Assembly (NCBI GenBank): GCA_022792755.1
Contig: JAAWBP010000035.1
Span: 1-21,261, forward strand
DNA: 21,261 bases
Direction of reading: 5' to 3'
Origin: Oscillospiraceae bacterium
GTDB lineage: Bacteria > Bacillota > Clostridia > Oscillospirales > Ruminococcaceae
The notes below the pieces were generated by a model. The model was given only the letters and a program-made list of their open reading frames with translations, ran no database searches and was not told where the DNA came from. Positions 6,669 through 14,777 of this stretch are shown here, piece by piece; within the stretch, counting starts at the first letter, position 1, and each line of letters begins with the position of its first letter. A program made the translations under genes and the position numbers.

Positions 6669-7499
6669 ATGGAAAAACTGAAAAACAAGAAAAAGCTCAT
6701 ATTTGCCTTAATTGTTGCGGCGGTGGTGATCGCTTTGGGAGCCTTCTCGGTTGTTGTCGTTCCGGCCGGACACACCGGTGTCCAGGTGACACTCGGCGCT
6801 GTCGGCGGCGACGTGCTGCAGGAGGGAATGCATTTTAAGGTGCCCTTTGTCACCAACATCGTCGTCATGGACAACCGCGTTCTGAAAACTGAGGTCGAAT
6901 GCTCCAGTGCTTCCAAAGACCTCCAGACCGTTTCGAGCACCATTGCTTTGAACTACCGGGTCGGGCGGGAAAATTCCGCCAGTATTTACAAAAACGTCGG
7001 TACAAATTTTGAGGCGATCATCGTCAACCCGGCGATCCAGGAATGCGTCAAGTCGGTTACAGCGAAATATACGGCGGAGGAATTGATCACCGAGCGGCAG
7101 AGGGTGGGAGACCAGATGAAGGAAGCTCTGCGCGAAAAGATCACGCCGTACGGTCTCGACATCGAGGTGTTCAACATCATCAGCTTTGAATTCAGCGAGG
7201 AATTCAACGCCGCCATCGAAGCGAAACAGACCGCCCAGCAAAATGCGCTGAAGGCCGAGCAGGATTTGGCCCGGATCAAGGTAGAGGCGGAACAGAAGGT
7301 GGAGCAGGCCCGCGCGGAGGCAGAGGCTTACCGCCTGAAAAACGAGCAGATTACAGACCAGACCCTGATGATGGAATGGATCAGCAAGTGGGATGGGAAA
7401 CTCCCGGCTGTTGCAGGGGAGGGAGGATACATGTTCGATGTTTCCGGCTTCCTGAACGGATCCGGCAGCGGCGCGTCCAACACAACCCCTTCCAACTAA
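6669..7499 (+). CDS. SPFH/prohibitin-family membrane protein
   Basis: A 276-residue protein with one N-terminal membrane segment (about 10-30) preceded by Lys-rich residues. An SPFH (stomatin/prohibitin/flotillin) domain follows from about 31 to 190, with the characteristic 'VPAGHTGVQVTLG' entry and 'LQEGMHFKVPF'. Next come an Ala/Glu/Lys-rich coiled coil (about 184-235) and a Ser/Gly/Asn tail. Such proteins form oligomeric membrane scaffolds, often controlling proteases or membrane microdomains. The usual NfeD or FtsH-type partners are not adjacent. I chose ATG 6669, six bases after GGAG (6659-6662), over ATG 6657, which has no SD. Single-gene unit with its own promoter and terminator. The exact role is unknown. 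Confidence 0.88.
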   Translation: MEKLKNKKKLIFALIVAAVVIALGAFSVVVVPAGHTGVQVTLGAVGGDVLQEGMHFKVPFVTNIVVMDNRVLKTEVECSSASKDLQTVSSTIALNYRVGRENSASIYKNVGTNFEAIIVNPAIQECVKSVTAKYTAEELITERQRVGDQMKEALREKITPYGLDIEVFNIISFEFSEEFNAAIEAKQTAQQNALKAEQDLARIKVEAEQKVEQARAEAEAYRLKNEQITDQTLMMEWISKWDGKLPAVAGEGGYMFDVSGFLNGSGSGASNTTPSN

Positions 7500-7560
7500 T
7501 GGGACGTAGCTGTCCGGAAAGGGACGCCGGCCTGATCCAACGAAAACAGGACTGTAAAAG

Positions 7561-7592
7561 AAGCCCGCCGGAAATTTTTCCGGCGGGCTTTC
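7561..7592 (+). terminator. Shared hairpin terminator between SPFH gene and ppa
   Basis: A long GC-rich inverted repeat AAGCCCGCCGGAAA (7561-7574) / TTTCCGGCGGGCTT (7577-7590) lies between two convergent genes. The T tract is interrupted on both strands (TTTCTC on plus, CTTCTTTT on minus), so it probably serves both directions. Confidence 0.75.
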
Positions 7593-7668
7593 TCGATGCT
7601 TTAATCGATGGTACGACTGAGGAAATGATAACGGAGTCTTATCTTGTAAAGGAAACTCGTCGTCCAGG

Positions 7669-8202
7669 CTATTTGCCGAATTTTTCCTTATAGCCGGCGA
7701 TACACGCCTCAACCGTTCTGAGCGCTGCCTCCCGGCCCTGAACTTCGTCTACAGCCGTCTTTTTCCCCTCCAGGGTTTTATAAACGGCGAAGAAGTGCCG
7801 CATCTCTTCAAAGATATGGGAGGGCAGCTGGTCGATGTCGGCATAATCCTTGTAGGTCGGGTCGCCGTAAGGGAGCGCGATGATCTTTTCGTCCCGATGC
7901 CCGCCGTCGATCATTGAAATTACCCCGATGGGAAAGCTCCGCACCATGGTGAGCGGGACAACCGGTTCGGAGCAGAGAAGCAGCACGTCGAGCGGGTCCC
8001 CGTCGTCGGCATAGGTGCGGGGGATAAAGCCGTAGTTTGCGGGGTAGTGGGTCGAGGTGTAGAGGATCCGGTCGAGGATGAGAAGCCCGGTCTCCTTGTC
8101 GAGCTCATACTTGTTTTTGCTCCCCTTTTCGATCTCGATCACGCTGATAAAGTCGTTGGGTTTGACCCTGTCTGCCCGGATATCGTGCCAGATATTTCCC
8201 AT
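7669..8202 (-). CDS. ppa: Soluble inorganic pyrophosphatase (family I)
   Basis: A 177-residue cytoplasmic enzyme hydrolysing PPi to 2 Pi, pulling nucleotide and tRNA reactions forward. It carries the family I signature 'DDGDPLDVL' (66-74) with three metal-binding aspartates (D67, D69, D72). Also present are the N-terminal 'EIEKGSKNKYELDKETG' substrate-binding region (23-39), 'YPANYGFIPRTY' (53-64) and 'DEKIIALP' (104-111) with the fourth metal Asp. Length is normal for the bacterial family. The start ATG 8202 has a modest GGTGG six bases upstream. A better-looking AAAGGAG lies further upstream on the minus strand (about 8246) but is not followed by a useful start codon. Divergent from the GNAT gene. 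Confidence 0.96.
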   Translation of the reverse strand: MGNIWHDIRADRVKPNDFISVIEIEKGSKNKYELDKETGLLILDRILYTSTHYPANYGFIPRTYADDGDPLDVLLLCSEPVVPLTMVRSFPIGVISMIDGGHRDEKIIALPYGDPTYKDYADIDQLPSHIFEEMRHFFAVYKTLEGKKTAVDEVQGREAALRTVEACIAGYKEKFGK

Positions 8203-8262
8203 CTTGAACCACCATGCGGCAGGGCGGAATACTGCCCGTACCGCTCCTTTCTTTTATTTAGA

Positions 8263-8291
8263 TTTTCTTTTGCAAAACAATGTGATAAAAT
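8263..8291 (+). promoter_or_regulatory. Probable promoter of the GNAT gene
   Basis: TTTTCT (8263-8268), a 17-bp spacer and TAAAAT (8286-8291), preceded by TGA (extended -10). The -35 is poor, the -10 good; start near 8298, about 35 bases before the ATG. Confidence 0.45.
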
Positions 8292-8332
8292 AGCACTCAA
8301 TAAAGTGCGAAACGGAGAAGTAAGGGGAAAAT

Positions 8333-8920
8333 ATGAATACACCTACGATTGAAACGCAGAGGCTGATCTTGAGAAAATTCACGGAAAGCGATATAGAGGC
8401 GTTGTATTCCCTCCTTAAAGATGAGGAAGTCAATACCTTCTTGCCTTGGTTCCCGGTGAAAAGTGTTGACGAGGCACGGCTGTTTTTTGAGGAAAGGTAT
8501 GCAGCGAAATATATACAGCCGCAGGGCTATGCCTACGCTATTTGCCTGAAAAAGGACAAAAATCTGATTGGCTATATGAATATCGATATGGAAGAACACC
8601 ACGATTTTGGCTATGGATTGAGAAAAGAGTTCTGGCATCAGGGCATTGTTACAGAAGCCGGAAAAGCCGTCATAGCACAGGTAAGGAAGGACGGGCTGCC
8701 TTATATTACGGCGACCCATGACAGGAATAACCCCCGAAGCGGCGGCGTGATGAAGAATGTCGGGATGATATATCAGTATTCCTATGAAGAACAGTGGCAG
8801 CCAAAGGATCTGCTGGTTACATTCAGGATGTACCAGCTGAATTTAGACGGTAAAAGCGACAGGGTTTACAAAAAATACTGGGATCATTCTTCGGTTCACT
8901 TTATAGAAGCAAACGTGTAA
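8333..8920 (+). CDS. GNAT-family N-acetyltransferase (RimJ/RimL-like)
   Basis: A 195-residue protein starting 'MNTPTIETQRLILRKFTESDIEALY', the classic opening of the RimJ/RimL-type GNAT group, which transfers acetyl from acetyl-CoA to an amine. The acetyl-CoA-binding part is at about 91-110 ('FGYGLRKEFWHQGIVTEAGK'), with QGIVTEA replacing the usual QG.G.A pattern. The rest of the fold follows, including 'NPRSGGVMKNVGM'. The target (ribosomal protein, small amine or antibiotic) cannot be told. SD AAGGGG lies just before ATG 8333. Composition is more AT-rich than ppa and the MATE gene on either side. It is followed by an unknown gene in apparent operon. Confidence 0.88.
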   Translation: MNTPTIETQRLILRKFTESDIEALYSLLKDEEVNTFLPWFPVKSVDEARLFFEERYAAKYIQPQGYAYAICLKKDKNLIGYMNIDMEEHHDFGYGLRKEFWHQGIVTEAGKAVIAQVRKDGLPYITATHDRNNPRSGGVMKNVGMIYQYSYEEQWQPKDLLVTFRMYQLNLDGKSDRVYKKYWDHSSVHFIEANV

Positions 8921-8946
8921 ATTTGAATTTGTGAAGGAGATTGCAG

Positions 8947-9294
8947 ATGACGGCAGACGAGATTTTCAGCGATTTATTCGATCAATACGGCGAGGATTTT
9001 AATTGGTATATGGTCCCATTATCGCAGGCAAGCGGAACTCTTGTAAAGGAATTGAAAAGAGAAATTGGAAAAGACCATTTCCTCTATCATAAAAAAATCT
9101 GGGCCGTCGCAAAGTGCGAATCAAATGATGATGTGCTATATGTCACCGGAAGCGGAAAGGGGACGGATAGATACTATATCTTCCATTTGACTTATTCGGT
9201 TCAGAACTCGGAGGGATTTCCCAAATATCAAGAATTTCCGGATATAGGCGCGGTAAAAGACTATATTGAAAAATCCTTCGTCGAGGATTATTGA
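8947..9294 (+). CDS. Unrecognised 115-residue protein
   Basis: I do not recognise an established family. The protein is small, soluble and acidic, with no signal peptide or membrane segment. Distinct stretches are 'GKDHFLYHKKIWAVAKCESNDD' (about 38-59), 'YYIFHLTYS' (74-82) and 'GFPKYQEFPDIGAVKDYIE' (88-106), which read like an alpha/beta fold ending in a helix. I have the impression of similar unannotated proteins in other Firmicutes but cannot verify this. The start is ATG 8947, seven bases after AAGGAG; an in-frame TTG at 8941 abuts the SD. It lies 26 bases after the GNAT stop with similar AT-rich composition, so the two were probably acquired and are transcribed together. Confidence 0.8.
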   Translation: MTADEIFSDLFDQYGEDFNWYMVPLSQASGTLVKELKREIGKDHFLYHKKIWAVAKCESNDDVLYVTGSGKGTDRYYIFHLTYSVQNSEGFPKYQEFPDIGAVKDYIEKSFVEDY

Positions 9295-9353
9295 TGAACT
9301 GCAAACGAGAATCTGTGCGGCTTGGGGCCGGCTCATTTCTCAGAAAGCAATTT

Positions 9354-10733
9354 TTATTCGTTCCCGGCGGCCTGCGGCTCGTTTTCCTTTTGTTTCAGGT
9401 ACCTTTTAAAGAAGATAGCGAACATGACCGAAGTTGTGGCCGCCGCCCCGATATCCGCGATTGGTTCCGCGGTAAAGACGCCCAAGGTTCCCATGAACAG
9501 GGGCAGGAGGAGTGCCAGCGGGATCAGCAGGATCATTTTGCGGAGAAGCGCTAAGAAGATCGAAATCTTTGCCTGCCCGATCGCGACAAAGGACTGCTGG
9601 CAGGCGCACTGGGCGCCCATCGCCCAGATGCCGGCGGCGTAGATCCGCAGGCAGGTGCAGGTGACGCCGACCAGCTCGGGATCGCTGTTGAAGATCTGCA
9701 CCACCAGCTGCGGGAACAGCTCTATCAGGGCGCAGGTGGTGACGGAGAAGGCCAGACAGGAGGTCAGAAGGATTCGGAATGTTTTTTTCACCCGGTCGAA
9801 CCGGCGCGCGCCGAAGTTGTAGCTGATGATCGGCTGCGCGCCCTGGGTCAAGCCCTGCATCGGCATCATGACGACCTGGATGATGCTGCCGATGATGGTC
9901 ATCGCGCCGACGTAAAGGTCGCCGCCGTAATGCTGCAAAGATGCGTTGAGGGTGATGTTGACTAGGCTTTCGGTCGACTGCATGATAAATGGGGAAAGCC
10001 CCAGCGCAAGAACCGGGCCGATCAATCTGAAGTCGATTTTCAGGTTTTTCGGCCGGAATTGCAGGATGCTTTTTTTGCTCAAAAGGAACCCGAGTACAAA
10101 CAGGGCGGAGCCGCCCTGTGAAAGGACGGTCGCGATGGCCGCGCCCTTTACGCCCAGCCCGAAGCCGAAGATAAAAAGCGGATCCAGCGCAATGTTCAGC
10201 ACCGCGCCGATCAAAACGCTTGCCATCCCGACGGTGGAAAAGCCCTGGGTGGTGATAAAGCAGTTCATCCCGAGGGAGAGCTGGACAAAAATCGTCCCGA
10301 TCAGATAGATGGTCAGGTAATCCTCTGCGTAGCCGATGGTGTCGTCACTCGCACCGAAAAGGTAGAGGAGGGGGTGCTTGAAAACGAGGAAGACGGCGGT
10401 TAGAACCACGGAAAAAAGAATCAGGAGGGACAGGCAGTTTCCCATGATCTTTTCCGCGGCGGCGTTGTCCTTTTCTCCCATCCGGATTGCGGTGATCGGC
10501 GCGCCGCCCATCCCGATCAAAAGGGCGAAGGCGGCAATCAGGATGATGACCGGGAAGGTGAGCCCCACCCCGGTCAGAGCGAGCTTCCCGATCCCTTCGA
10601 TGTTCCCGATATACATCCGGTCGACGATATTGTAAAGCGCGTTGACGATCTGTGCCAGGATAGCGGGCGCCGCCAGGCGGAAGAGAAGCTTTCCGACCGG
10701 TTCCGTGCCCAGTCTGTTTTTTGAATCTGCCAA
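9354..10733 (-). CDS. MATE-family multidrug/metabolite efflux transporter
   Basis: A 459-residue integral membrane protein with twelve predicted membrane helices arranged as two homologous halves. Recognisable MATE segments: 'PAILAQIVNALYNIVDRMYIGN' (about 23-44), 'GMGGAPITAIRMGEKDNAAAEKIMGN' (about 73-98) and 'QGLTQGAQPIISYNFGARR' in the second half. Such carriers export drugs or metabolites using Na+ or H+ gradients; the substrate is unknown. The start is a TTG at 10733, supported by AGAGGTG seven bases upstream (10741-10747). The promoter at 10840-10868 gives a leader of about 100 nt with short inverted repeats. Convergent with the 115-residue gene, with no clear terminator in the 59 bases between them. 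Confidence 0.93.
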   Translation of the reverse strand: MADSKNRLGTEPVGKLLFRLAAPAILAQIVNALYNIVDRMYIGNIEGIGKLALTGVGLTFPVIILIAAFALLIGMGGAPITAIRMGEKDNAAAEKIMGNCLSLLILFSVVLTAVFLVFKHPLLYLFGASDDTIGYAEDYLTIYLIGTIFVQLSLGMNCFITTQGFSTVGMASVLIGAVLNIALDPLFIFGFGLGVKGAAIATVLSQGGSALFVLGFLLSKKSILQFRPKNLKIDFRLIGPVLALGLSPFIMQSTESLVNITLNASLQHYGGDLYVGAMTIIGSIIQVVMMPMQGLTQGAQPIISYNFGARRFDRVKKTFRILLTSCLAFSVTTCALIELFPQLVVQIFNSDPELVGVTCTCLRIYAAGIWAMGAQCACQQSFVAIGQAKISIFLALLRKMILLIPLALLLPLFMGTLGVFTAEPIADIGAAATTSVMFAIFFKRYLKQKENEPQAAGNE

Positions 10734-10839
10734 AGGGATTCACCTCTAAGTATGATTTGATAACCGCGATAGGTTCTCCCTATATTGAAGTCGGGATGAT
10801 CCGATAAAGGGGAAGACCAGCCGATGGCTATGTCTATAC

Positions 10840-10868
10840 AGTATACTAGAAAACAAACAGAGAAACAA
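10840..10868 (-). promoter_or_regulatory. Sigma-A promoter of the MATE gene
   Basis: On the minus strand TTGTTT (10868-10863), a 17-bp spacer and TATACT (10845-10840). It lies directly behind the terminator of the upstream SDR gene, so the MATE gene is an independent unit. Confidence 0.65.
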
Positions 10869-10872
10869 GGGA

Positions 10873-10906
10873 CACCCCGCGAAATTCAAAAGAATTTCGC
10901 GGGGTG
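10873..10906 (-). terminator. Terminator of the SDR/epimerase gene
   Basis: A perfect 15-bp stem CACCCCGCGAAATTC / GAATTTCGCGGGGTG with a four-base loop, starting seven bases past the stop. On the minus strand it is followed by a T-rich but interrupted tract. Confidence 0.8.
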
Positions 10907-10912
10907 CAGTTG

Positions 10913-11911
10913 CTATACCGCTGGGTGGAGGCGTTTGCCGTTGGACAGCATCCAGTTTACGGCATCCGCCAAGCTTTCCGCCGCAGGCCGGAACCGGTAG
11001 CCCAGCTCCTTGACTGCCTTTGAACAGTTGAAATGGCAGTTGGTGCGCAGGGTATAAACAGAATAGGCTGTATAGAGCGGTTTCCGTTTGACTGCCTTGT
11101 AATAAAGCTCCGAGAGGGGTGCGGTGGCGAGGGCAAACCAGTAAGGCAGCTTTGCCTTAACCGGTTTTTTCGCCGCCGTCTCGGTGATGATATCGAGCAT
11201 TTCTTTGACGGTTACGACCTCCCCGGAGAGGATATAGCATTCGCCCCGCTTCCCCTTTTCCCCGGCGAGCCGGATTCCGCGGGCTACATCCCGCACGTCT
11301 ACGAAATTATAAGCCCCGTTGATATAAGCCTTCAAACTCCCGCCGATGGTGTCCGCCATCAGCTGCCCGATGTTCGACAGGCTGTATTCGTAGGGGCCGA
11401 TTACCCCGGACGGATGGACGACAACGGCATCGAGCCCATTTTTTGCCGCTTCCAGCACCAGCTTTGTCGCGGCGGCCTTGGTTTTCGCATAGGCGCCTTT
11501 GACGCTTTGCGGATCAAACTGTTTTGTTTCGGCGACTGAGGAGCCTTTGGCGGGCTCTTCAATCGCATGGACGGAACTGGCGTAAACCAGCCGCTTGACG
11601 TGTGCGATCTTACAGGCGCGAATGACATTCCGGGTTCCCTCTACGTTGACCCGCTCCATCTGCTTGCGGCCGGCGGAGCCGATCGAAATCATCCCGGCCA
11701 GATGGAAGACAAGGTCGAATCCGCGGAAGGCGCGCACCGTGTCGTACGGGCTGCAAATATCCCCTGTGATGAGCTTGACCGGCTCTCTGCAGATCGCCTC
11801 AGCAGAATCCCCCGGAAGGACGAACGCCGTGACGTCATACCCTTTGCGGCAGAGCTCGCGCACCAGAACGCAGCCAATGTGGCCGGTTGCCCCTGTTACA
11901 ATACATTTCAT
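10913..11911 (-). CDS. NAD(P)-dependent epimerase/dehydratase-type extended SDR
   Basis: A 332-residue Rossmann-fold protein. It has the nucleotide-binding 'TGATGHIG' (6-13), 'GDICS' (50-54), 'VFHLAGM' (68-74), catalytic S113 region 'YASSVHA' (110-116) and the YxxxK pair Y141/K145 in 'GAYAKTKAAA'. 'VVVHPSGVIGP' and 'FVDVRDVARGI' are also standard for extended SDRs of the dihydroflavonol reductase/NAD-epimerase type. The substrate is unknown. I preferred ATG 11911 (weak GGTGA four bases upstream), because the ORF extension to 11974 adds residues not expected before the beta-1 strand; the longer start has AAGGA too close to its ATG. It lies downstream of htrA on the same strand, and no clear terminator separates them. 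Confidence 0.9.
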   Translation of the reverse strand: MKCIVTGATGHIGCVLVRELCRKGYDVTAFVLPGDSAEAICREPVKLITGDICSPYDTVRAFRGFDLVFHLAGMISIGSAGRKQMERVNVEGTRNVIRACKIAHVKRLVYASSVHAIEEPAKGSSVAETKQFDPQSVKGAYAKTKAAATKLVLEAAKNGLDAVVVHPSGVIGPYEYSLSNIGQLMADTIGGSLKAYINGAYNFVDVRDVARGIRLAGEKGKRGECYILSGEVVTVKEMLDIITETAAKKPVKAKLPYWFALATAPLSELYYKAVKRKPLYTAYSVYTLRTNCHFNCSKAVKELGYRFRPAAESLADAVNWMLSNGKRLHPAV

Positions 11912-12034
11912 ACGGTCACCATGCGATCCCGGACGTAAGAGGCTGTATTGCACAGCCTTTCTGTCTGGGATCATTCCTTTCTTTTCATTTAAAAGCTGAA
12001 GCAGTGTTTTTCCGTCTGTCCCATCGGTGCCGTT

Positions 12035-13351
12035 TTATCGCTGGACGGCAGAGTATTCTGAGAGCACAAGGGTGAGGGTCACCGTTCTGCCGGTTCTCCC
12101 CTTGAAAACTTCGAGTGAAATCGAGTCGCCGGGCTTTTTGCCGTTGAGTGCCTGCGCGATGACGGAACTCGAGCTGGCATCGATGCCGTCCAGCTTGGTG
12201 ATCACGTCGCCCTGTTCCAGGCCAGCCCTTTCCGCATTTTCGGAGTTGATCTGCGCCACGTAAAAGCCGCTCGGCACCCGGTAATAAGAAGCGACCGATT
12301 GGTCGATAAACTGGTAGCTGATTCCAATGATTGGGCGCTCTTTGACGTAACCGTACTGCTTGATGCTTTCGATCACGGGAAGAGCCTCGTTGATCGAAAT
12401 CGCAAAGCCGAGCCCTTCGTAATCGGTGGCGGAAATCTTGGAGGAGTTGATGCCGATCACCTGGCCGTAGAGGTTGACCAGCGCGCCGCCGGAGTTTCCG
12501 GGGTTGATCGCAGCGTCGGTCTGGATGCAGTTGACGGTGTAGCCGTTGCTGGTCTGGATCGAGCGGTTCAGGGCGGAGACGTAGCCGAAGGTCACACTGG
12601 AGTTCAGAACCAGGCCGCCCGGGTTGCCGATTGCGGCAACCTGGTCGCCGACCGTCAGCTCGTCCGCATTGCCGAAGGTAGCAGCCGTCAGGTTTTCCGC
12701 CTCGATTTTGACTAAGGCGAGGTCGGTCGCCGTATCGCTTCCGATCAGTTCGGCGTCATAGGTCGTACCGTCGTAGAGGACGACCTTGAGGGCGGAAGCG
12801 TCTTTTACGACGTGGGCGTTGGTGATGATGTATCCGTCCTGGCTCATGATGATGCCGGAGCCTTCGCTGGCCTCCGTGCTTTGGCCGATCGCGGATCCCT
12901 GGTAATTCTGGATACAGACGACCGAAGGCGTGACCTTTGCGGCGACCTCCTGCAAAGTGAGCGCCCCGCCCGAATTATTTTGGGAAACCTGCTGGATGGT
13001 GCTGGTCACTCCTCCGGTTCCTTGGCTGGTTCCGGAGCTCTGTGCCGGAACGTTGAGGGTGACCAGCCCCGCGTTGACCATGGCGACGAACCCACCGATC
13101 GAACCCGCGGAAACGACAAAACAGGCGGCTGCTCCGGCGATGAGCTTTACATACCAGGGGGTGCCGGATTTGGTCTTCCGTTTTTTCGGCGGCTGGGGAA
13201 CGGACGGCGGCCCGCCGGCCGCACCGGATTGAAAGCCGCTTGCCGCGTGATACGAGCCATATGGCTGATACTGCCATTCGGGGCCGTTTCCGCTATTTGA
13301 AAAGCCGTTGTTGGGGAAGTTTGAATTGCTCCCGCTGTTGTTTCCATACAT
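12035..13351 (-). CDS. HtrA/DegP-like membrane-anchored serine protease with PDZ domain
   Basis: A 438-residue protein. The N-terminal head (1-62) is low complexity (Asn/Gly/Ser, then Pro and a Lys/Arg cluster), followed by a membrane segment (about 68-93), so the protease faces outside. The trypsin-like domain (about 130-335) has the full triad: H180 in 'IITNAHVV', D210 in 'TDLALVK' and S287 in 'NPGNSGGALVN'. One PDZ domain follows (about 342-432, 'AERAGLEQGDVITKLDG'). Architecture matches the Gram-positive HtrA/YyxA type that degrades misfolded exported proteins. The start is ATG 13351, seven bases after AGGAG; longer open reading upstream is not supported. A TATAAT on the minus strand at 13391-13386 could be its -10, but no good -35 accompanies it. 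Confidence 0.95.
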   Translation of the reverse strand: MYGNNSGSNSNFPNNGFSNSGNGPEWQYQPYGSYHAASGFQSGAAGGPPSVPQPPKKRKTKSGTPWYVKLIAGAAACFVVSAGSIGGFVAMVNAGLVTLNVPAQSSGTSQGTGGVTSTIQQVSQNNSGGALTLQEVAAKVTPSVVCIQNYQGSAIGQSTEASEGSGIIMSQDGYIITNAHVVKDASALKVVLYDGTTYDAELIGSDTATDLALVKIEAENLTAATFGNADELTVGDQVAAIGNPGGLVLNSSVTFGYVSALNRSIQTSNGYTVNCIQTDAAINPGNSGGALVNLYGQVIGINSSKISATDYEGLGFAISINEALPVIESIKQYGYVKERPIIGISYQFIDQSVASYYRVPSGFYVAQINSENAERAGLEQGDVITKLDGIDASSSSVIAQALNGKKPGDSISLEVFKGRTGRTVTLTLVLSEYSAVQR

Positions 13352-13689
13352 AGAACTTCTCCTCGCTTTCTTTGATTCTGGCTTTATTATATCCGGAAAT
13401 TGTGTTGATCTTATGATGCAATTTGTAAAGATCGATGAAATAATAAATAAAAATCCGTTTTTATTTTTTGTCTCGTTTATGAACATGGGCGGCGGGTGCG
13501 GTTTTGGGGGCTGTCTCGGTAAATTTGAGATGGATTTTTTCCTTTTAAAAATTTCCGCCTATGATCTTTTCCGGCCGAAAGAGAATTTTGAAGGGCAAAG
13601 CTTTTCTCCTGATCGAAGAACGGAACCCCCATTTTAGGCCGTTTGAGAGGACTGGCGCATCGGTCGAGTCCAAAAAAGCCACCTTTTCC
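13352..13689. other. Non-coding divergent region between htrA and the XRE gene
   Basis: About 340 bases with no supported gene. Near htrA there is a minus-strand TATAAT (13391-13386) as a possible -10. The stretch 13420-13470 is AT-rich. The remainder holds only short, weak inverted repeats such as TCTTT/AAAGA around 13566-13583. Open frames here lack SD sequences and are continuations or shadows of neighbouring frames. Confidence 0.45.
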
Positions 13690-13718
13690 TTGCAAAAGAT
13701 GAAGAGGATCGGTATGAT
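13690..13718 (+). promoter_or_regulatory. Promoter of the XRE membrane regulator
   Basis: TTGCAA (13690-13695), a 17-bp spacer and TATGAT (13713-13718); start near 13725, 31 bases before the ATG. Confidence 0.6.
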
Positions 13719-13755
13719 TAGAACCGGAAAAACAAATTAAAATGGAGGGCTTCTC

Positions 13756-14604
13756 ATGGACAAGCAAACCTTTGCAAAATTTATGGCCGAAAAACGAATC
13801 GCCGCCGGGCTGACCCAAAAGGAACTGGCTGAGCGCCTTTTCCTTTCCGACTCCACCGTTTCCAAGTGGGAAAGGGGAGTTTCCTATCCGGATATCACCC
13901 TGATCTCTCAAATCTGCCGGGAACTCGGGATTACGGAGCGCGAATTTATCACCGCCTCCGATGACTCCGCCGCAAGAGTCGAAAAAAGGCAGGCCCGGAG
14001 ATACCGGAATCTCATCAAGTCCCTCCAGATTATCCTCTGTTCCGGGTACGGTGCCGCGTTGATTGCCTGCTTCATCTGCAACCTTGCAATTCAGCACACC
14101 CTTTCCTGGTTTTTTATCGTGCTGTCTGCCATCCTGCTCGCTTTCAGCATCACGACCCTTCCGGCTTTGTTAAAAAAGCACCGTGTGCTGGCCGCGTTTG
14201 GCTCTGCCACTGTGCTGACCTACCTTCTTCTTTTCGTATGCTCCCTCTATACCGGAGGGGATTGGTTTTTCTCATTCGCCCTGCCGATTGCTTCCATCTC
14301 GATGGCAATCCCGTGGTCTGTTATGGCGCTTCTGAAATACGCCCGGCTCTGCTGGCAGCTGAAAACGGGGCTGATCGTCCTGATTATGGGGCTTTTTACC
14401 GCTTTTGTCAACCCGATTATCGATGCTCTTTTGGGGAATGAGCTCACCTCTTACCTTTGGTATCTCGATCTCACGGTATGGAAGGGGCCGAATTTGGCCA
14501 ATAAAATTGTTTTTTATGTCCTGACCCTGGCAGGTCTGGCTGCCACTGTCATAGGCTGTGTGGCGGAGGTGCGCAGAAGGTTGTCCGCAAACCGGGCCGG
14601 GTGA
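13756..14604 (+). CDS. XRE-family HTH regulator with six membrane segments
   Basis: A 282-residue protein. Residues 7-65 form a Cro/C1-type helix-turn-helix ('LTQKELAERLFLSDSTVSKWERGVSYPDI', 19-47). After a charged linker (66-88) come six hydrophobic segments at about 90-112, 116-138, 144-165, 170-193, 203-226 and 250-272. The protein is therefore a membrane-tethered DNA-binding protein, plausibly sensing a membrane or envelope signal. Similar HTH-plus-membrane proteins are common but poorly characterised in Firmicutes. ATG 13756 has GGAGG seven bases upstream. The stop overlaps the GTG of a possible 58-codon ORF. The only nearby envelope gene is the convergent VanY-like peptidase; the regulatory target is unknown. 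Confidence 0.88.
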   Translation: MDKQTFAKFMAEKRIAAGLTQKELAERLFLSDSTVSKWERGVSYPDITLISQICRELGITEREFITASDDSAARVEKRQARRYRNLIKSLQIILCSGYGAALIACFICNLAIQHTLSWFFIVLSAILLAFSITTLPALLKKHRVLAAFGSATVLTYLLLFVCSLYTGGDWFFSFALPIASISMAIPWSVMALLKYARLCWQLKTGLIVLIMGLFTAFVNPIIDALLGNELTSYLWYLDLTVWKGPNLANKIVFYVLTLAGLAATVIGCVAEVRRRLSANRAG

Positions 14605-14777
14605 GGAAAACGGCGGCAGTGGATGGCATTCTTTCGGAAAGCCTGAAATATCAGCGGAGGCCGATCCCTGAAAAGGCGCCGGCCTCTGTGCTGTTTGAAC
14701 GGGACGTCGTCCGGCAGGTTCACGGCGTCTGCTTTCGAATTTACCGGAAGTTTTATCGGGATTTACCGAACTCCTAG
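14601..14777 (+). CDS. Possible 58-residue small protein overlapping the XRE stop
   Basis: A GTG at 14601 overlaps the TGA of the XRE gene in a GTGA arrangement typical of translational coupling. The frame stays open for 58 codons to TAG at 14775-14777, overlapping the 3' end of the convergent peptidase gene by 15 bases. The predicted product is basic and soluble ('ESLKYQRRPIPEKAP', then 'FERDVVRQVHGVCFRIYRKFYRD'). No family is recognised and no independent SD is seen. In GC-rich DNA a frame this short can be open by chance, so this is only a candidate. Confidence 0.28.
   Translation: MRKTAAVDGILSESLKYQRRPIPEKAPASVLFERDVVRQVHGVCFRIYRKFYRDLPNS

Noticed and set aside
6708..7712. 334-codon minus-strand ORF
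   Set aside because: Antisense to the SPFH gene and crosses the shared terminator; composition is that of a shadow frame.
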